Positions 44,037 through 53,079 of a stretch of 64,000 nt of DNA are shown piece by piece (within the stretch, counting starts at the first letter, position 1; the number at the start of each line of letters is the position of its first letter). The notes beneath the pieces are model-generated. The model was not told the DNA's origin, made no database searches, and saw only the letters and a program-made list of their open reading frames with translations. A program made the position numbers and the translations under genes. Source of the DNA: a virus; the IMG/VR virus record IMGVR_UViG_3300043395_000420, positions 1-64,000 of that record, one strand, 5' to 3'.

Positions 44037-47000
44037 TTAGCAAATGTTAATGTTATTCTTTGCGGAGTTTTTATCTCCGTTAACTTCTTTTTCTATTTGG
44101 TTTTTAGTTTCTTCAGTAAGTTCTGCTATACTTGCAGATATATTTTCTGCGGCCTGTTTTTGTGCTTCAGGGTCTGATACAGCACCAGGCATAGCTAGGT
44201 CTCCTGTTTGACTATATACACCTATAATAGTTTTGTCAAATACATTTTTAGTCATTGGTGCACCTGTTCCTTTCATACCTATTTTTTTATAATATAATTT
44301 AGACTTGTACATACCGGTAACATATAGTAGTTCACCGGTATTCGTTACTAAGATATGGCCTTTTTTTACATCTACAAAATTAGGAGTAGAAGAAACTTGT
44401 TCTAATTTTTCTTGTAGTTTTTTCTCTGCTTCTAATCTACTGACTCCTATGAAGTTATAGTCATCATCAGTAAATAAACTAAGTTCATACATCATATCTT
44501 TGACCGCAGTCATAGAGTCTAAACTGTCAATTTGCTCTAGCAAAGGTTTGCTTGTAAGGTTTAGAGTAGTTCCTTGTGGAGAAACGTTTCCTTCTAGTAC
44601 ATCTAATACATTATCTGTATCTACTGTAGCATATTTTTTATCTTTTCTTGCTAACAACTCATAGGATCTTCTGTTTTGTACAATGTCTGGATCAGACTCA
44701 GTTCTAAAATATACAGAAGTATCTTTAGGCACTATTACTAAATCTATTTTACCAATGTATAAAGGTGATAAATAGTTTTGTGAACTTGTAACAACAGTGT
44801 ATCCTTTATTTGCTTCTCTTCGCATTGCATCTAAGGCAGCACCATATGCTGATTGTATTGCATCACGTTGAGCATTTCCTGCAGGATCATTTGCCAAGGA
44901 GTCAAAGAATTCTTTAACTTTTTGATACATGTTTTCTTTAGTAACATCTTGAAATAACTCTATACCAGAATTTTTAAATGCTTCTACTATAAAGTCATCT
45001 CCAGATATTATGGCAGCATCTGTATCAAATGCTGTTTGCGTATCCATACCGGAACTTACATATACAATACTTCCTTTGAACATATCCAAAACTTTTGAAT
45101 CTGGATTAACATCAGGTATACTAGTTTGTACCGGTGCTTGTTCTTCTTCTGTAAAGTTCCACTCATTACTATTTAATAAAGCCGTAAATACAGTCTCTGC
45201 ATTTTTAATAGGTGTAACTACTGGTGTAAGAGTTCCTTGTTGATTAACTTCTTCTGCTGAAACTATCTTACCCTCTTCAACTTTAAATACAATAGATCTA
45301 GACATTGATGGTCCGTTACCTTTCCAATTTGCTGTAACTTCACCATTTGTAATAGTAATTTCAAATGCTGGAGTTGTAACAGGTACAAGTTTAGGAGCAT
45401 TGGTAACTTTCATACCAGATCCTTGATAATTATCTATAACATCATACTGCGTTACATCAATATTCTCATCCTGTTCTACAAAACGATATCCTGTAGGAGG
45501 TATGACAACATTATCCGGTTTAGTTCTATTTGTCAGAATTATATCTCTAGCTTCTTCAGGAGTCATTGCGTTAATATCATCAGGACTATACTTTAATCTT
45601 CTTAATGTATTTTTCTCCTTTGGTGTCAAAGGATTAGGTCCTGTCATAGTACCTGCTGCTGGAGTAGGTTGTGCAGCACTTGCTACTGAAGCATTATAGT
45701 CAGATATTATTTTAGCAGAATATGAACTAGTTTTAACCCATTCTTCAAAATCATCTTCTTCTCCATTATATGCAGATCTTAACTGATTTTTTAATTCAGT
45801 TGGCATTGCATTATAAGGTGTATTTACTGTAATCTCTTGATCTGTTTTAGCAATAGTTTCTTTAAAATATACTCCAGAAGGTTCTAACTTATTGGAAGCC
45901 AATGCAATAGTCTCATCTAAAATAGTATTTTCATTACTTACACCTAATATACTACGAAGTACTTGCCTAACTGCCTCAACAAAGTCTTCCCATAAAGTAG
46001 TTGTTTTCTTTTCAGTTTTTACTAATTCAAGTAGTTGCTGAAATGCAGGATTAGTCAATGCTTCTGTAACAAAAGATTCTATACTATCTACAGGCATCAT
46101 AGCACCTTCTAATCCTAAACTCTTTAGACTATTATCAAGATTACCATTATCTAATGCATTTTTAAATTCTGCTATAAGATTATTAATGGCTGTATTAAAC
46201 TCTGCATTAGTACTACTTTCTGATATCATCATTGTAGTAATACCATTAATTAAAGAATACTCAAAGTTAACATTACCTCCTTGATATTCGAACGTAGAGT
46301 ATCTAGGATCTATAATTAATCCGTTAACAGGATCATATGTATTATAGTTTGTATGATCTAGTTTAATAGTTGCTTTTCTATCTCCTACTAATGGTCTTAG
46401 TCTTTGTGCTAATTTTTTAGCAACTATACTGCTTTCAGAAGAGTTAATAATAAAATCTAATAGTTTCTTTAACTCTACTTCTCCACCGGTCTTTGGGTCA
46501 AACCCTAGTTCTTTTGCTAGGTCTGCTATAGTTCTATTATCGTTAGTATCTCTTCTAGGACTAAACTTACCCATTGGTACATTAGCACCTGTAATGGGTT
46601 TATTGGTTGCAGTCTTTCCGGTTAACTGTTCTAACTTATCTACTAACTCTATTATCTTTTGATATCTTTCATCATTAGGTAATATTTGTTTAAGGGTAGT
46701 TGCATCATAAAAAGAATCTGGAATTCTATTTTTATCTACTAAAGCATCTACATCTTTAGGATCAAAAAATACATTCATGTTCTGTAACTCATTGATAAAC
46801 ATATTATTAATATGCATCTCCATGAATTTTTCAGACATTTCTTTTACTTTAGCCTTTGCAATTTTTTGAGATTCTTCAATAGCCGTTTTAATACGTTGAC
46901 TCATTGTAGCAAAGTACTCAGGATCTATTAATCTGTTTACAAACTCTGCAGCAGATCTTGCATCACTATCTAAATCATAGTAATCTAAAATAGCAGCAAA

Positions 47001-49826
47001 TGCCTGTTGCAACTGATCTTCGTCTATAATATCATTGTTAGATTCTGCTAATACTTTTATATAATCTTGGAAACTCTTATATGCCATTGCACGAGACTCT
47101 TCCACATTTCTTGTTTGTGGAGCACCCTCTTCATCTAATTCTTCATCAGTAAAAAGAGGTTCACCTACTAGTGCTACTTTTTCTTTGGCTAATGTTTTTT
47201 GTTTTCTCTTACCAGTCTTGCTATCTATAAACTCTAAGGTTACTTTACCATCTCGTACCCTTTTAACTTTACCTTTAACTCGTTTTCCACCCTTACCTTC
47301 AAATTCTACAGCAGCGCCTTTTACAAAGGTTTTTCTCTCCTGACGCATTCTTTGTTCTTCTTCAGGATTTAATGCTGCTTTCTTTGCAGCAACCATATCA
47401 CTGATATGTAAGAATAATCCGGAACTTAAATCTTTAAGAGTATCATATTGCTTTTGGAGATTTGCTGCCTTTTTTTGTTGAGTAGCATCTCCTTGACTAT
47501 ATATTTTAATTTCTGTATCTAGTCTCTTTAGTTCTTGTTGTATAAGATCTTCACTTACAAGAGATGTTAGTTTACCAGCTTCTATTTTACCTAATGGTTT
47601 TAATACATTTAATAAATCAGTTACTTTCTGAATACCGTCTACAGCTCTTTCAAAACTGTAATTATTATATATAGCATACTTTACGGCTTCTTCATGGGCT
47701 AACCAATCATAGAATTCTGTATTCTTATTATAAGTATTAGGTAGTCTTTCTTTGTAATAATCATACCTGTCTTTAATAGTTTCTGCTTTTTTAATTGCGG
47801 AATCTATCCTGCCACGAATATCTTTATTATAATTATTTTGAGTAGTATTAGTAGAATCATTATCACCGAATGCTTCTACTAATTCATCATCTGTCATATT
47901 CTGCATATCCTTCATCGCATCTATAAAGAAATCAACCTTGCCACTGCGTATTAAAGTATGTATATGATTAAACATTGAATCATCTAAAGTACCATTATAA
48001 TCTTTCTTATCTCCTCTTGCTTCAGCATCTGCAGCAATCTGTACTAGGTTATTTTGCAATGCCATATTTTGTGCCATAGCACTTGCATACTTTTCAGGAT
48101 TATTAGCAATATGGGTCATTGCTTTTTCTAGTTCTACTCTTGCTTTTTCTCTTGCATCATCTGCATCTTTTAGAGTAGTTTGACCTGTAAAGTAATCTGA
48201 AGTCTTTGCTAAAAACCTACTACCTTTTGTAAATATTACATTTTGAGCAGGTCCTAAAAAACCTCCCATAGCAAAACCAGAAAGGAATACCTCAAGACCC
48301 ATGTCATTTTTATCTAGTTCTTCAGAACCCATAGCTAGAGTATTGAGTATATCTGCCTCAATTACTCTACCGTTACCAAAATAACTATCTGTATATTGTT
48401 TAATTAATCCTGCAGATAATGATTCTTGATAAAGTTCTTGAGTACCTTCCATTAGGTTTGCGGATGTATATCTTAAAGCATTACCTGCAATTCTACTTGG
48501 AGTCATACCCTTACCTACTGCTTTCCAGTAAGCACCTTTATCTAAACCAAATACACCTTTAATATGCGTACCCCATTTTTGTTTATCTAAAACAGTCACA
48601 ACCTTTTGACCACCTTTTTTACTAATAGACTCCATAAAACCTAGAGCACTATCTTCCATAATATTTCTAAAAGGTTTAAATCCTTTTAAGGCTGTTTCTA
48701 ATACAATTTTATTTGATACATATATACCAGCAAGGTTTGCCATGAAAGTTTTACCGGCTGCTTCTGTTGCACTAGCAGAAATCTTATTTAACTCTTGAGT
48801 ATTAGGAACACGTTTATATAGTTCGTAATGTTTATCAATTAACTTATTAGTTACTTCATTTTGAACCATACCGGCTTCTAGTTTAGCTTCTGAACTAACC
48901 AGATTTATTGCACGTAAGTCTTTTATGAATGCACCTGCTGTACGTGTAGCCAGGGCAAGTTTAGATAAATCTTTATATCCTTCTAAACCTCTGTTTACAC
49001 CTCTATATAACGTAGTAAGATTTTCAGCAGGATTAATAAAGTTCATAGAAGCATTCCATAGTTTACGTGCTCCTGATATAGTTTCTCCTGCTTTTACAGA
49101 ATTATATAATCCTTTTGTTAAACGTGCTAAGTTTTTAGCACTTCTTATTGCTAAAAGTTCTGAGGCACCTCCGCCTGTAAGAGCTGTTGCAGCAAATAAA
49201 CCTAATTCTTCTAAACCGATCTCTCCTAATAAACCTACAGTATATGCAGAGTTTAAATAAAAGTTTGTAAATCCTGCGCCAAATCCTTTTTTAGAACTAG
49301 AACCAATAGCCATTGCTTTTTCCATCTCCCATGCAGATTCTCTATCTGCAGCAGCCGATGATAAAGATCCCCAGTTTTTAAATACACTGGTAAAACCTGT
49401 TCCTAATAATGTTGGATATTGTTTACTTGCTCTTACAAAGTCTTGTCCCCATGTAGAATTATTATTATAAATCTTTTCATTATCTCTAAAAGGACTGAAG
49501 CCTAACTTATTAAAGTTGCCATGTGAATAGTATCTATCAAAATTTAAACCTGTATGTGTTGCATCTATACTAACACCTTTTGCAGAATATAAAGGATCTT
49601 TCTTAGTATTAAGTAACGCATCATTAAGACGAGCATTAGTTGCTTTTAAAAGAGCGTCTGCTGATGAATAACTAGTTTTATTAAGAGGGCCTGTAGTAGG
49701 ATTACCTACATTCATTACACGGTTGTCTATTACAGCACCTGCCTTATTAGGTATATCTATACCTTTTGCTTTTAATACTTGCTGGTTAAAATTTTGTTCA
49801 GCAGCTTCATCTCTTAAAAAATCCAT
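44037..49826 (-). CDS. Giant virion-cargo-type protein, 1929 aa
   Basis: Long protein encoded just upstream of the RNA polymerase fusion and probably co-packaged. The N-terminal third has Gly/Ala-rich hydrophobic stretches (GLFAATALTGGGASELLAI, SGFAMGGFLGPAQNVIF) that could contact membrane. Residues 560-820 are Lys/Glu/Asn-rich helices. Around residues 829-887 a small basic beta segment (AAVEFEGKGGKRVKGKVKRV, then DGKVTLEFIDSKTGKRKQK) looks like an SH3/KOW-type nucleic-acid-binding fold. The C-terminal half is Asp/Asn-rich with a GHILVTNTGELLYVTG strand set. No enzyme motif is recognised. It lies 10 bases from the polymerase start. Confidence 0.75.
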   Translation of the reverse strand: MDFLRDEAAEQNFNQQVLKAKGIDIPNKAGAVIDNRVMNVGNPTTGPLNKTSYSSADALLKATNARLNDALLNTKKDPLYSAKGVSIDATHTGLNFDRYYSHGNFNKLGFSPFRDNEKIYNNNSTWGQDFVRASKQYPTLLGTGFTSVFKNWGSLSSAAADRESAWEMEKAMAIGSSSKKGFGAGFTNFYLNSAYTVGLLGEIGLEELGLFAATALTGGGASELLAIRSAKNLARLTKGLYNSVKAGETISGARKLWNASMNFINPAENLTTLYRGVNRGLEGYKDLSKLALATRTAGAFIKDLRAINLVSSEAKLEAGMVQNEVTNKLIDKHYELYKRVPNTQELNKISASATEAAGKTFMANLAGIYVSNKIVLETALKGFKPFRNIMEDSALGFMESISKKGGQKVVTVLDKQKWGTHIKGVFGLDKGAYWKAVGKGMTPSRIAGNALRYTSANLMEGTQELYQESLSAGLIKQYTDSYFGNGRVIEADILNTLAMGSEELDKNDMGLEVFLSGFAMGGFLGPAQNVIFTKGSRFLAKTSDYFTGQTTLKDADDAREKARVELEKAMTHIANNPEKYASAMAQNMALQNNLVQIAADAEARGDKKDYNGTLDDSMFNHIHTLIRSGKVDFFIDAMKDMQNMTDDELVEAFGDNDSTNTTQNNYNKDIRGRIDSAIKKAETIKDRYDYYKERLPNTYNKNTEFYDWLAHEEAVKYAIYNNYSFERAVDGIQKVTDLLNVLKPLGKIEAGKLTSLVSEDLIQQELKRLDTEIKIYSQGDATQQKKAANLQKQYDTLKDLSSGLFLHISDMVAAKKAALNPEEEQRMRQERKTFVKGAAVEFEGKGGKRVKGKVKRVRDGKVTLEFIDSKTGKRKQKTLAKEKVALVGEPLFTDEELDEEGAPQTRNVEESRAMAYKSFQDYIKVLAESNNDIIDEDQLQQAFAAILDYYDLDSDARSAAEFVNRLIDPEYFATMSQRIKTAIEESQKIAKAKVKEMSEKFMEMHINNMFINELQNMNVFFDPKDVDALVDKNRIPDSFYDATTLKQILPNDERYQKIIELVDKLEQLTGKTATNKPITGANVPMGKFSPRRDTNDNRTIADLAKELGFDPKTGGEVELKKLLDFIINSSESSIVAKKLAQRLRPLVGDRKATIKLDHTNYNTYDPVNGLIIDPRYSTFEYQGGNVNFEYSLINGITTMMISESSTNAEFNTAINNLIAEFKNALDNGNLDNSLKSLGLEGAMMPVDSIESFVTEALTNPAFQQLLELVKTEKKTTTLWEDFVEAVRQVLRSILGVSNENTILDETIALASNKLEPSGVYFKETIAKTDQEITVNTPYNAMPTELKNQLRSAYNGEEDDFEEWVKTSSYSAKIISDYNASVASAAQPTPAAGTMTGPNPLTPKEKNTLRRLKYSPDDINAMTPEEARDIILTNRTKPDNVVIPPTGYRFVEQDENIDVTQYDVIDNYQGSGMKVTNAPKLVPVTTPAFEITITNGEVTANWKGNGPSMSRSIVFKVEEGKIVSAEEVNQQGTLTPVVTPIKNAETVFTALLNSNEWNFTEEEQAPVQTSIPDVNPDSKVLDMFKGSIVYVSSGMDTQTAFDTDAAIISGDDFIVEAFKNSGIELFQDVTKENMYQKVKEFFDSLANDPAGNAQRDAIQSAYGAALDAMRREANKGYTVVTSSQNYLSPLYIGKIDLVIVPKDTSVYFRTESDPDIVQNRRSYELLARKDKKYATVDTDNVLDVLEGNVSPQGTTLNLTSKPLLEQIDSLDSMTAVKDMMYELSLFTDDDYNFIGVSRLEAEKKLQEKLEQVSSTPNFVDVKKGHILVTNTGELLYVTGMYKSKLYYKKIGMKGTGAPMTKNVFDKTIIGVYSQTGDLAMPGAVSDPEAQKQAAENISASIAELTEETKNQIEKEVNGDKNSAKNNINIC

Positions 49827-49828
49827 AG

Positions 49829-52800
49829 TTATTTTTTTCTTCTAGCATTAACTTGTTGGTCATCGTACTGCGCAAGCATTAAAATATTTTGATCTAAGGC
49901 ACTACGTAGTGTAGATAAATCTCCACCGGGTCCTAACTGAGGATATAATTCTGAACCATAATATCCTCCAGGATTAGCTAAAACATATTCACCGTCTTTA
50001 TATACTTTTGTATTATCGTATAAAACTCTATTCCCATTGATATCTTGTTTAATTTCATAATAACCAAACCTACTATTAGGGTTACCGATCATAATAGATC
50101 CTGTTAAATTAAGAGCAGCCTCATCTGTTGTAAGTTTAAACTGATTAAACATCTGTGAATTAGCAGCACTCTTATCAAATATCATAGTAACTGCTCCTGT
50201 TGGATTAGGATTCTCATCTGCGGATCCAAGTAAATCATCCCATGCCGTTTTATTTTTTTTGCCAGAATTAGCATTCAAATAACCTGTATTAGGTATAAAA
50301 GTTATAGCAACTTTGTTTCCATCATTTGCTGCAATATTAAAGGCCTGCATTTTAAATGCTGCTCTATCTGCTTTACCTTTAGAATCTTTTTTACTAGAGT
50401 TCATAAATGCATCAACCAACTGAGCCATTGCCTGTTTTGCAGCAAATTGACTTTCCTCAGATATGTCTTCAAGATTTTCTTTCATAATATCTGCACCTGA
50501 TCCTGGTACGAATATAGCATTCATATCATATGGATATTCTAATGCACGCATCACATCTGTCTGTATAGCATTAATTGCTAGTAGGTTTTCATTACTTGAT
50601 GCTCCTAACATAGGATCAACATTATAACTCATACCTGTAGAAGTTTGTCCTGATGTACCTCCCATAGGATTAACATCAGTTCTAAGATATTTATTATATC
50701 TACCATCTTTGTTTGCCTTCCATAATGTTTCGGTCAAATTTTCATATACTTCCTCAGCATCACTCTTCATAACATCCATTCTAAATTTACTTACATCATA
50801 TGGTCCTATACGTCCTACTTTTTGAGTAGGGTATGTTTGTAGATCATTCATGTATGCTTCTTGATACCTTTTTACAAACTCTTCTTTAGTAACTTGCCAA
50901 CCGTTATCAGGATTAATAAGTAAACCAAATCTCCAGTCATCTGCTTTTAGGTTATCTACAATATAATTAAGATTATATTTACGTGCTTCATTGTATTGAT
51001 TTTCAATCTTTTGGCCTTGTTCATATGATGTTATAAGTCTATCATATGCTGTACCCATTTCACTTGCAGCAGAGTAGTATAAATCATTAAAGTCCTTAGA
51101 GTTTCTAAATGCCTTAATTCTTTCCATAGTTGATTTATAGTTGGAAGGATCATTAAAGTCATTTCTTTTATCTTGATTAGGATTAAATACATAATTGCCA
51201 TTAGCATCTTTTGTTACATATCCTCCTTTTATAGTTACTGTTTTGTATGGATTTTCATCACCTACTGCCCAATCATATACTGCTTCAGGACCTGCTTGTA
51301 GCCAGTCCCATGCTCTTCTTCCAAAAGAACCTAGTTTATTTCTTGAATAGTCAAATGCTCCTGCTCCGGGTGATATACCTTGAACATAATTTTCAAAACT
51401 ATTGCCAAACTCTGCCTTTGCATTAGCATCTAGTTCATCCCAGTCTTGTCTTAAATTTTCTTCATAGTTACCTATTTGTTCTTGTTTAAATTCTCCAACA
51501 CCAAATAACTCTTCTATTTTTTTAGCAGCATACTGTTTTTGAGCAGCATTTCCATTTTGATGTAAATGATTTAAACTTTCAAAAATAGACTGAAAAGTAG
51601 CAGTTGATACTTCTCCTATACCTTGTTGAATTTGACTAATCTTTTCTTGTAATATTTCATCAGCCATTTTATTAGGATCTGTATTACCTTTACCATCTGG
51701 TATAGGTCTACCATTACCATTAGAACCCATTAGTTCCCTCATCATCTTTTCTTCATCTGCGTTCCTTTTTCTGGTAAGTTTATCTTCATAATCCATTTCT
51801 GCTATACGCAGTCTATGATTATAGTCGGCCATTGCATAGGGGTCTGCTTCAGTTTTAACCTTTTTAGTACCCATTGCATAATCTCTAGCAGCCTTACCAA
51901 TAGTTTCTGCATTATATAATTCTGATTTTAAATAATCAGCACGTCTACGTAATACATCTAAACTAACTCCTTCATTTACAGAAGGATCTGTCATTCCGGT
52001 TACATTATCAGCATCTGTTTTAGCCTGCTCAATAACTTTTTTCTGTTCATCTAATCCAAATAGTTGTTCCATGATATCACCATCTGTATCAGGATCAACA
52101 CCATATGTAGCAGCATTAGACTTTTTGATAGTCTTTTTGTCTTCTACATCTTTTAAATCTTGAGTAAGACTTTGCTGTAATGATTTATTATATTCATCTG
52201 CTGCTGTAAATACAGAGTTAATGTATTCTCTTTCAGCAGCCTCTTCTCCTACTTCAGCAGCTTTACTTGCTACATAACTTTTTCTATCTACATAAGACTG
52301 GGTATCATACATCCTTCTAATTTGAGGATCTTTACCAATTGTCATACTAAGATATGATTCTAAAGTAGGTATTAATTGCTCACCATTTGTGGTTATCATT
52401 TTATATCTACCATCTTTAGTAAGACTTGGATACTCCATATTAAACATATCTTTATATTTATATATGGTGTCCATTGCCGTTTTATACGCATTGGTATATG
52501 GTACGTATTCTGGATTCTGTATATTGAAGATATCATCTTTGGATGCCTTCATAAAATCCTGCTCTAAGTAACTTAATGCAGAATCCCCTACATCCCACCA
52601 TCTTCCACCGCATTCTTTTTCATCCATGCAGTTTTTAAAATAGTTACTTCTTCCCCTCTGAACATCCATTGCTCTACTAAATACTATGTCTCTTTGTAGA
52701 TACTTATCATCTAAAAGGGGTTGAAATACCTGTAAAGCATTATTTACATTCTCTATTTTAGATAGATCCATACCAGAGTACTTCTCTATATCATTTTGAA

Positions 52801-53011
52801 TTCTGGTAAAGTAATCATCTCGAGCATCTGTAGTATCTTGTCTGGTAAGTCTTGAATTAAGAAGACTGCCATACAAACTACTTATCTTATTATATCCTGC
52901 CTGATACTGTGCTTGTTTTGCTTCAAGTAGATTTTGGTAAAAATTAAAATCCGGCTGAAACGGTTGTATCTGCGGAATGTAGTCTGTTGAACCTTGTAGA
53001 TATGTTGCCAT
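49829..53011 (-). CDS. Virion-cargo-type protein, 1060 aa
   Basis: Begins MATYLQGSTDYIPQIQPFQP, a Pro/Gln-rich opening followed by long helices (NFYQNLLEAKQAQYQAGYNK). I read it, from size and place, as an internal virion protein of crAss-like phages. The bulk is Asp/Asn/Lys-rich helices with Tyr, then a beta-rich end (VAITFIPNTGYLNANSGKKN, MIFDKSAANSQMFNQFKL). A Cys pair occurs near residue 128 (NCMDEKECGGRWWD). No GG motif of the neighbouring type is present. It is two bases upstream of the 1929-aa gene and follows the only sizeable leftward gap, which may hold a promoter. Confidence 0.75.
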   Translation of the reverse strand: MATYLQGSTDYIPQIQPFQPDFNFYQNLLEAKQAQYQAGYNKISSLYGSLLNSRLTRQDTTDARDDYFTRIQNDIEKYSGMDLSKIENVNNALQVFQPLLDDKYLQRDIVFSRAMDVQRGRSNYFKNCMDEKECGGRWWDVGDSALSYLEQDFMKASKDDIFNIQNPEYVPYTNAYKTAMDTIYKYKDMFNMEYPSLTKDGRYKMITTNGEQLIPTLESYLSMTIGKDPQIRRMYDTQSYVDRKSYVASKAAEVGEEAAEREYINSVFTAADEYNKSLQQSLTQDLKDVEDKKTIKKSNAATYGVDPDTDGDIMEQLFGLDEQKKVIEQAKTDADNVTGMTDPSVNEGVSLDVLRRRADYLKSELYNAETIGKAARDYAMGTKKVKTEADPYAMADYNHRLRIAEMDYEDKLTRKRNADEEKMMRELMGSNGNGRPIPDGKGNTDPNKMADEILQEKISQIQQGIGEVSTATFQSIFESLNHLHQNGNAAQKQYAAKKIEELFGVGEFKQEQIGNYEENLRQDWDELDANAKAEFGNSFENYVQGISPGAGAFDYSRNKLGSFGRRAWDWLQAGPEAVYDWAVGDENPYKTVTIKGGYVTKDANGNYVFNPNQDKRNDFNDPSNYKSTMERIKAFRNSKDFNDLYYSAASEMGTAYDRLITSYEQGQKIENQYNEARKYNLNYIVDNLKADDWRFGLLINPDNGWQVTKEEFVKRYQEAYMNDLQTYPTQKVGRIGPYDVSKFRMDVMKSDAEEVYENLTETLWKANKDGRYNKYLRTDVNPMGGTSGQTSTGMSYNVDPMLGASSNENLLAINAIQTDVMRALEYPYDMNAIFVPGSGADIMKENLEDISEESQFAAKQAMAQLVDAFMNSSKKDSKGKADRAAFKMQAFNIAANDGNKVAITFIPNTGYLNANSGKKNKTAWDDLLGSADENPNPTGAVTMIFDKSAANSQMFNQFKLTTDEAALNLTGSIMIGNPNSRFGYYEIKQDINGNRVLYDNTKVYKDGEYVLANPGGYYGSELYPQLGPGGDLSTLRSALDQNILMLAQYDDQQVNARRKK

Positions 53012-53079
53012 AGTTTATATTGTAAAGATACGAATAAACTTTATAAGTTTTAATAAAAGTTTTAAAGTTTAAAGTACTG
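53012..53079 (-). promoter_or_regulatory. AT-rich gap with possible promoter for the giant-gene operon
   Basis: This is the longest noncoding gap between leftward genes and consists of AT-rich runs with repeats of AAAGTTT. Reading leftward, TATCTTTAC (53022-53030) resembles the Bacteroidota -7 element TAnnTTTG with one mismatch, about ten bases before the ATG. I see no good -33 TTTG at the right distance, so the call is weak. A phage-specific promoter is equally possible. Confidence 0.3.
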
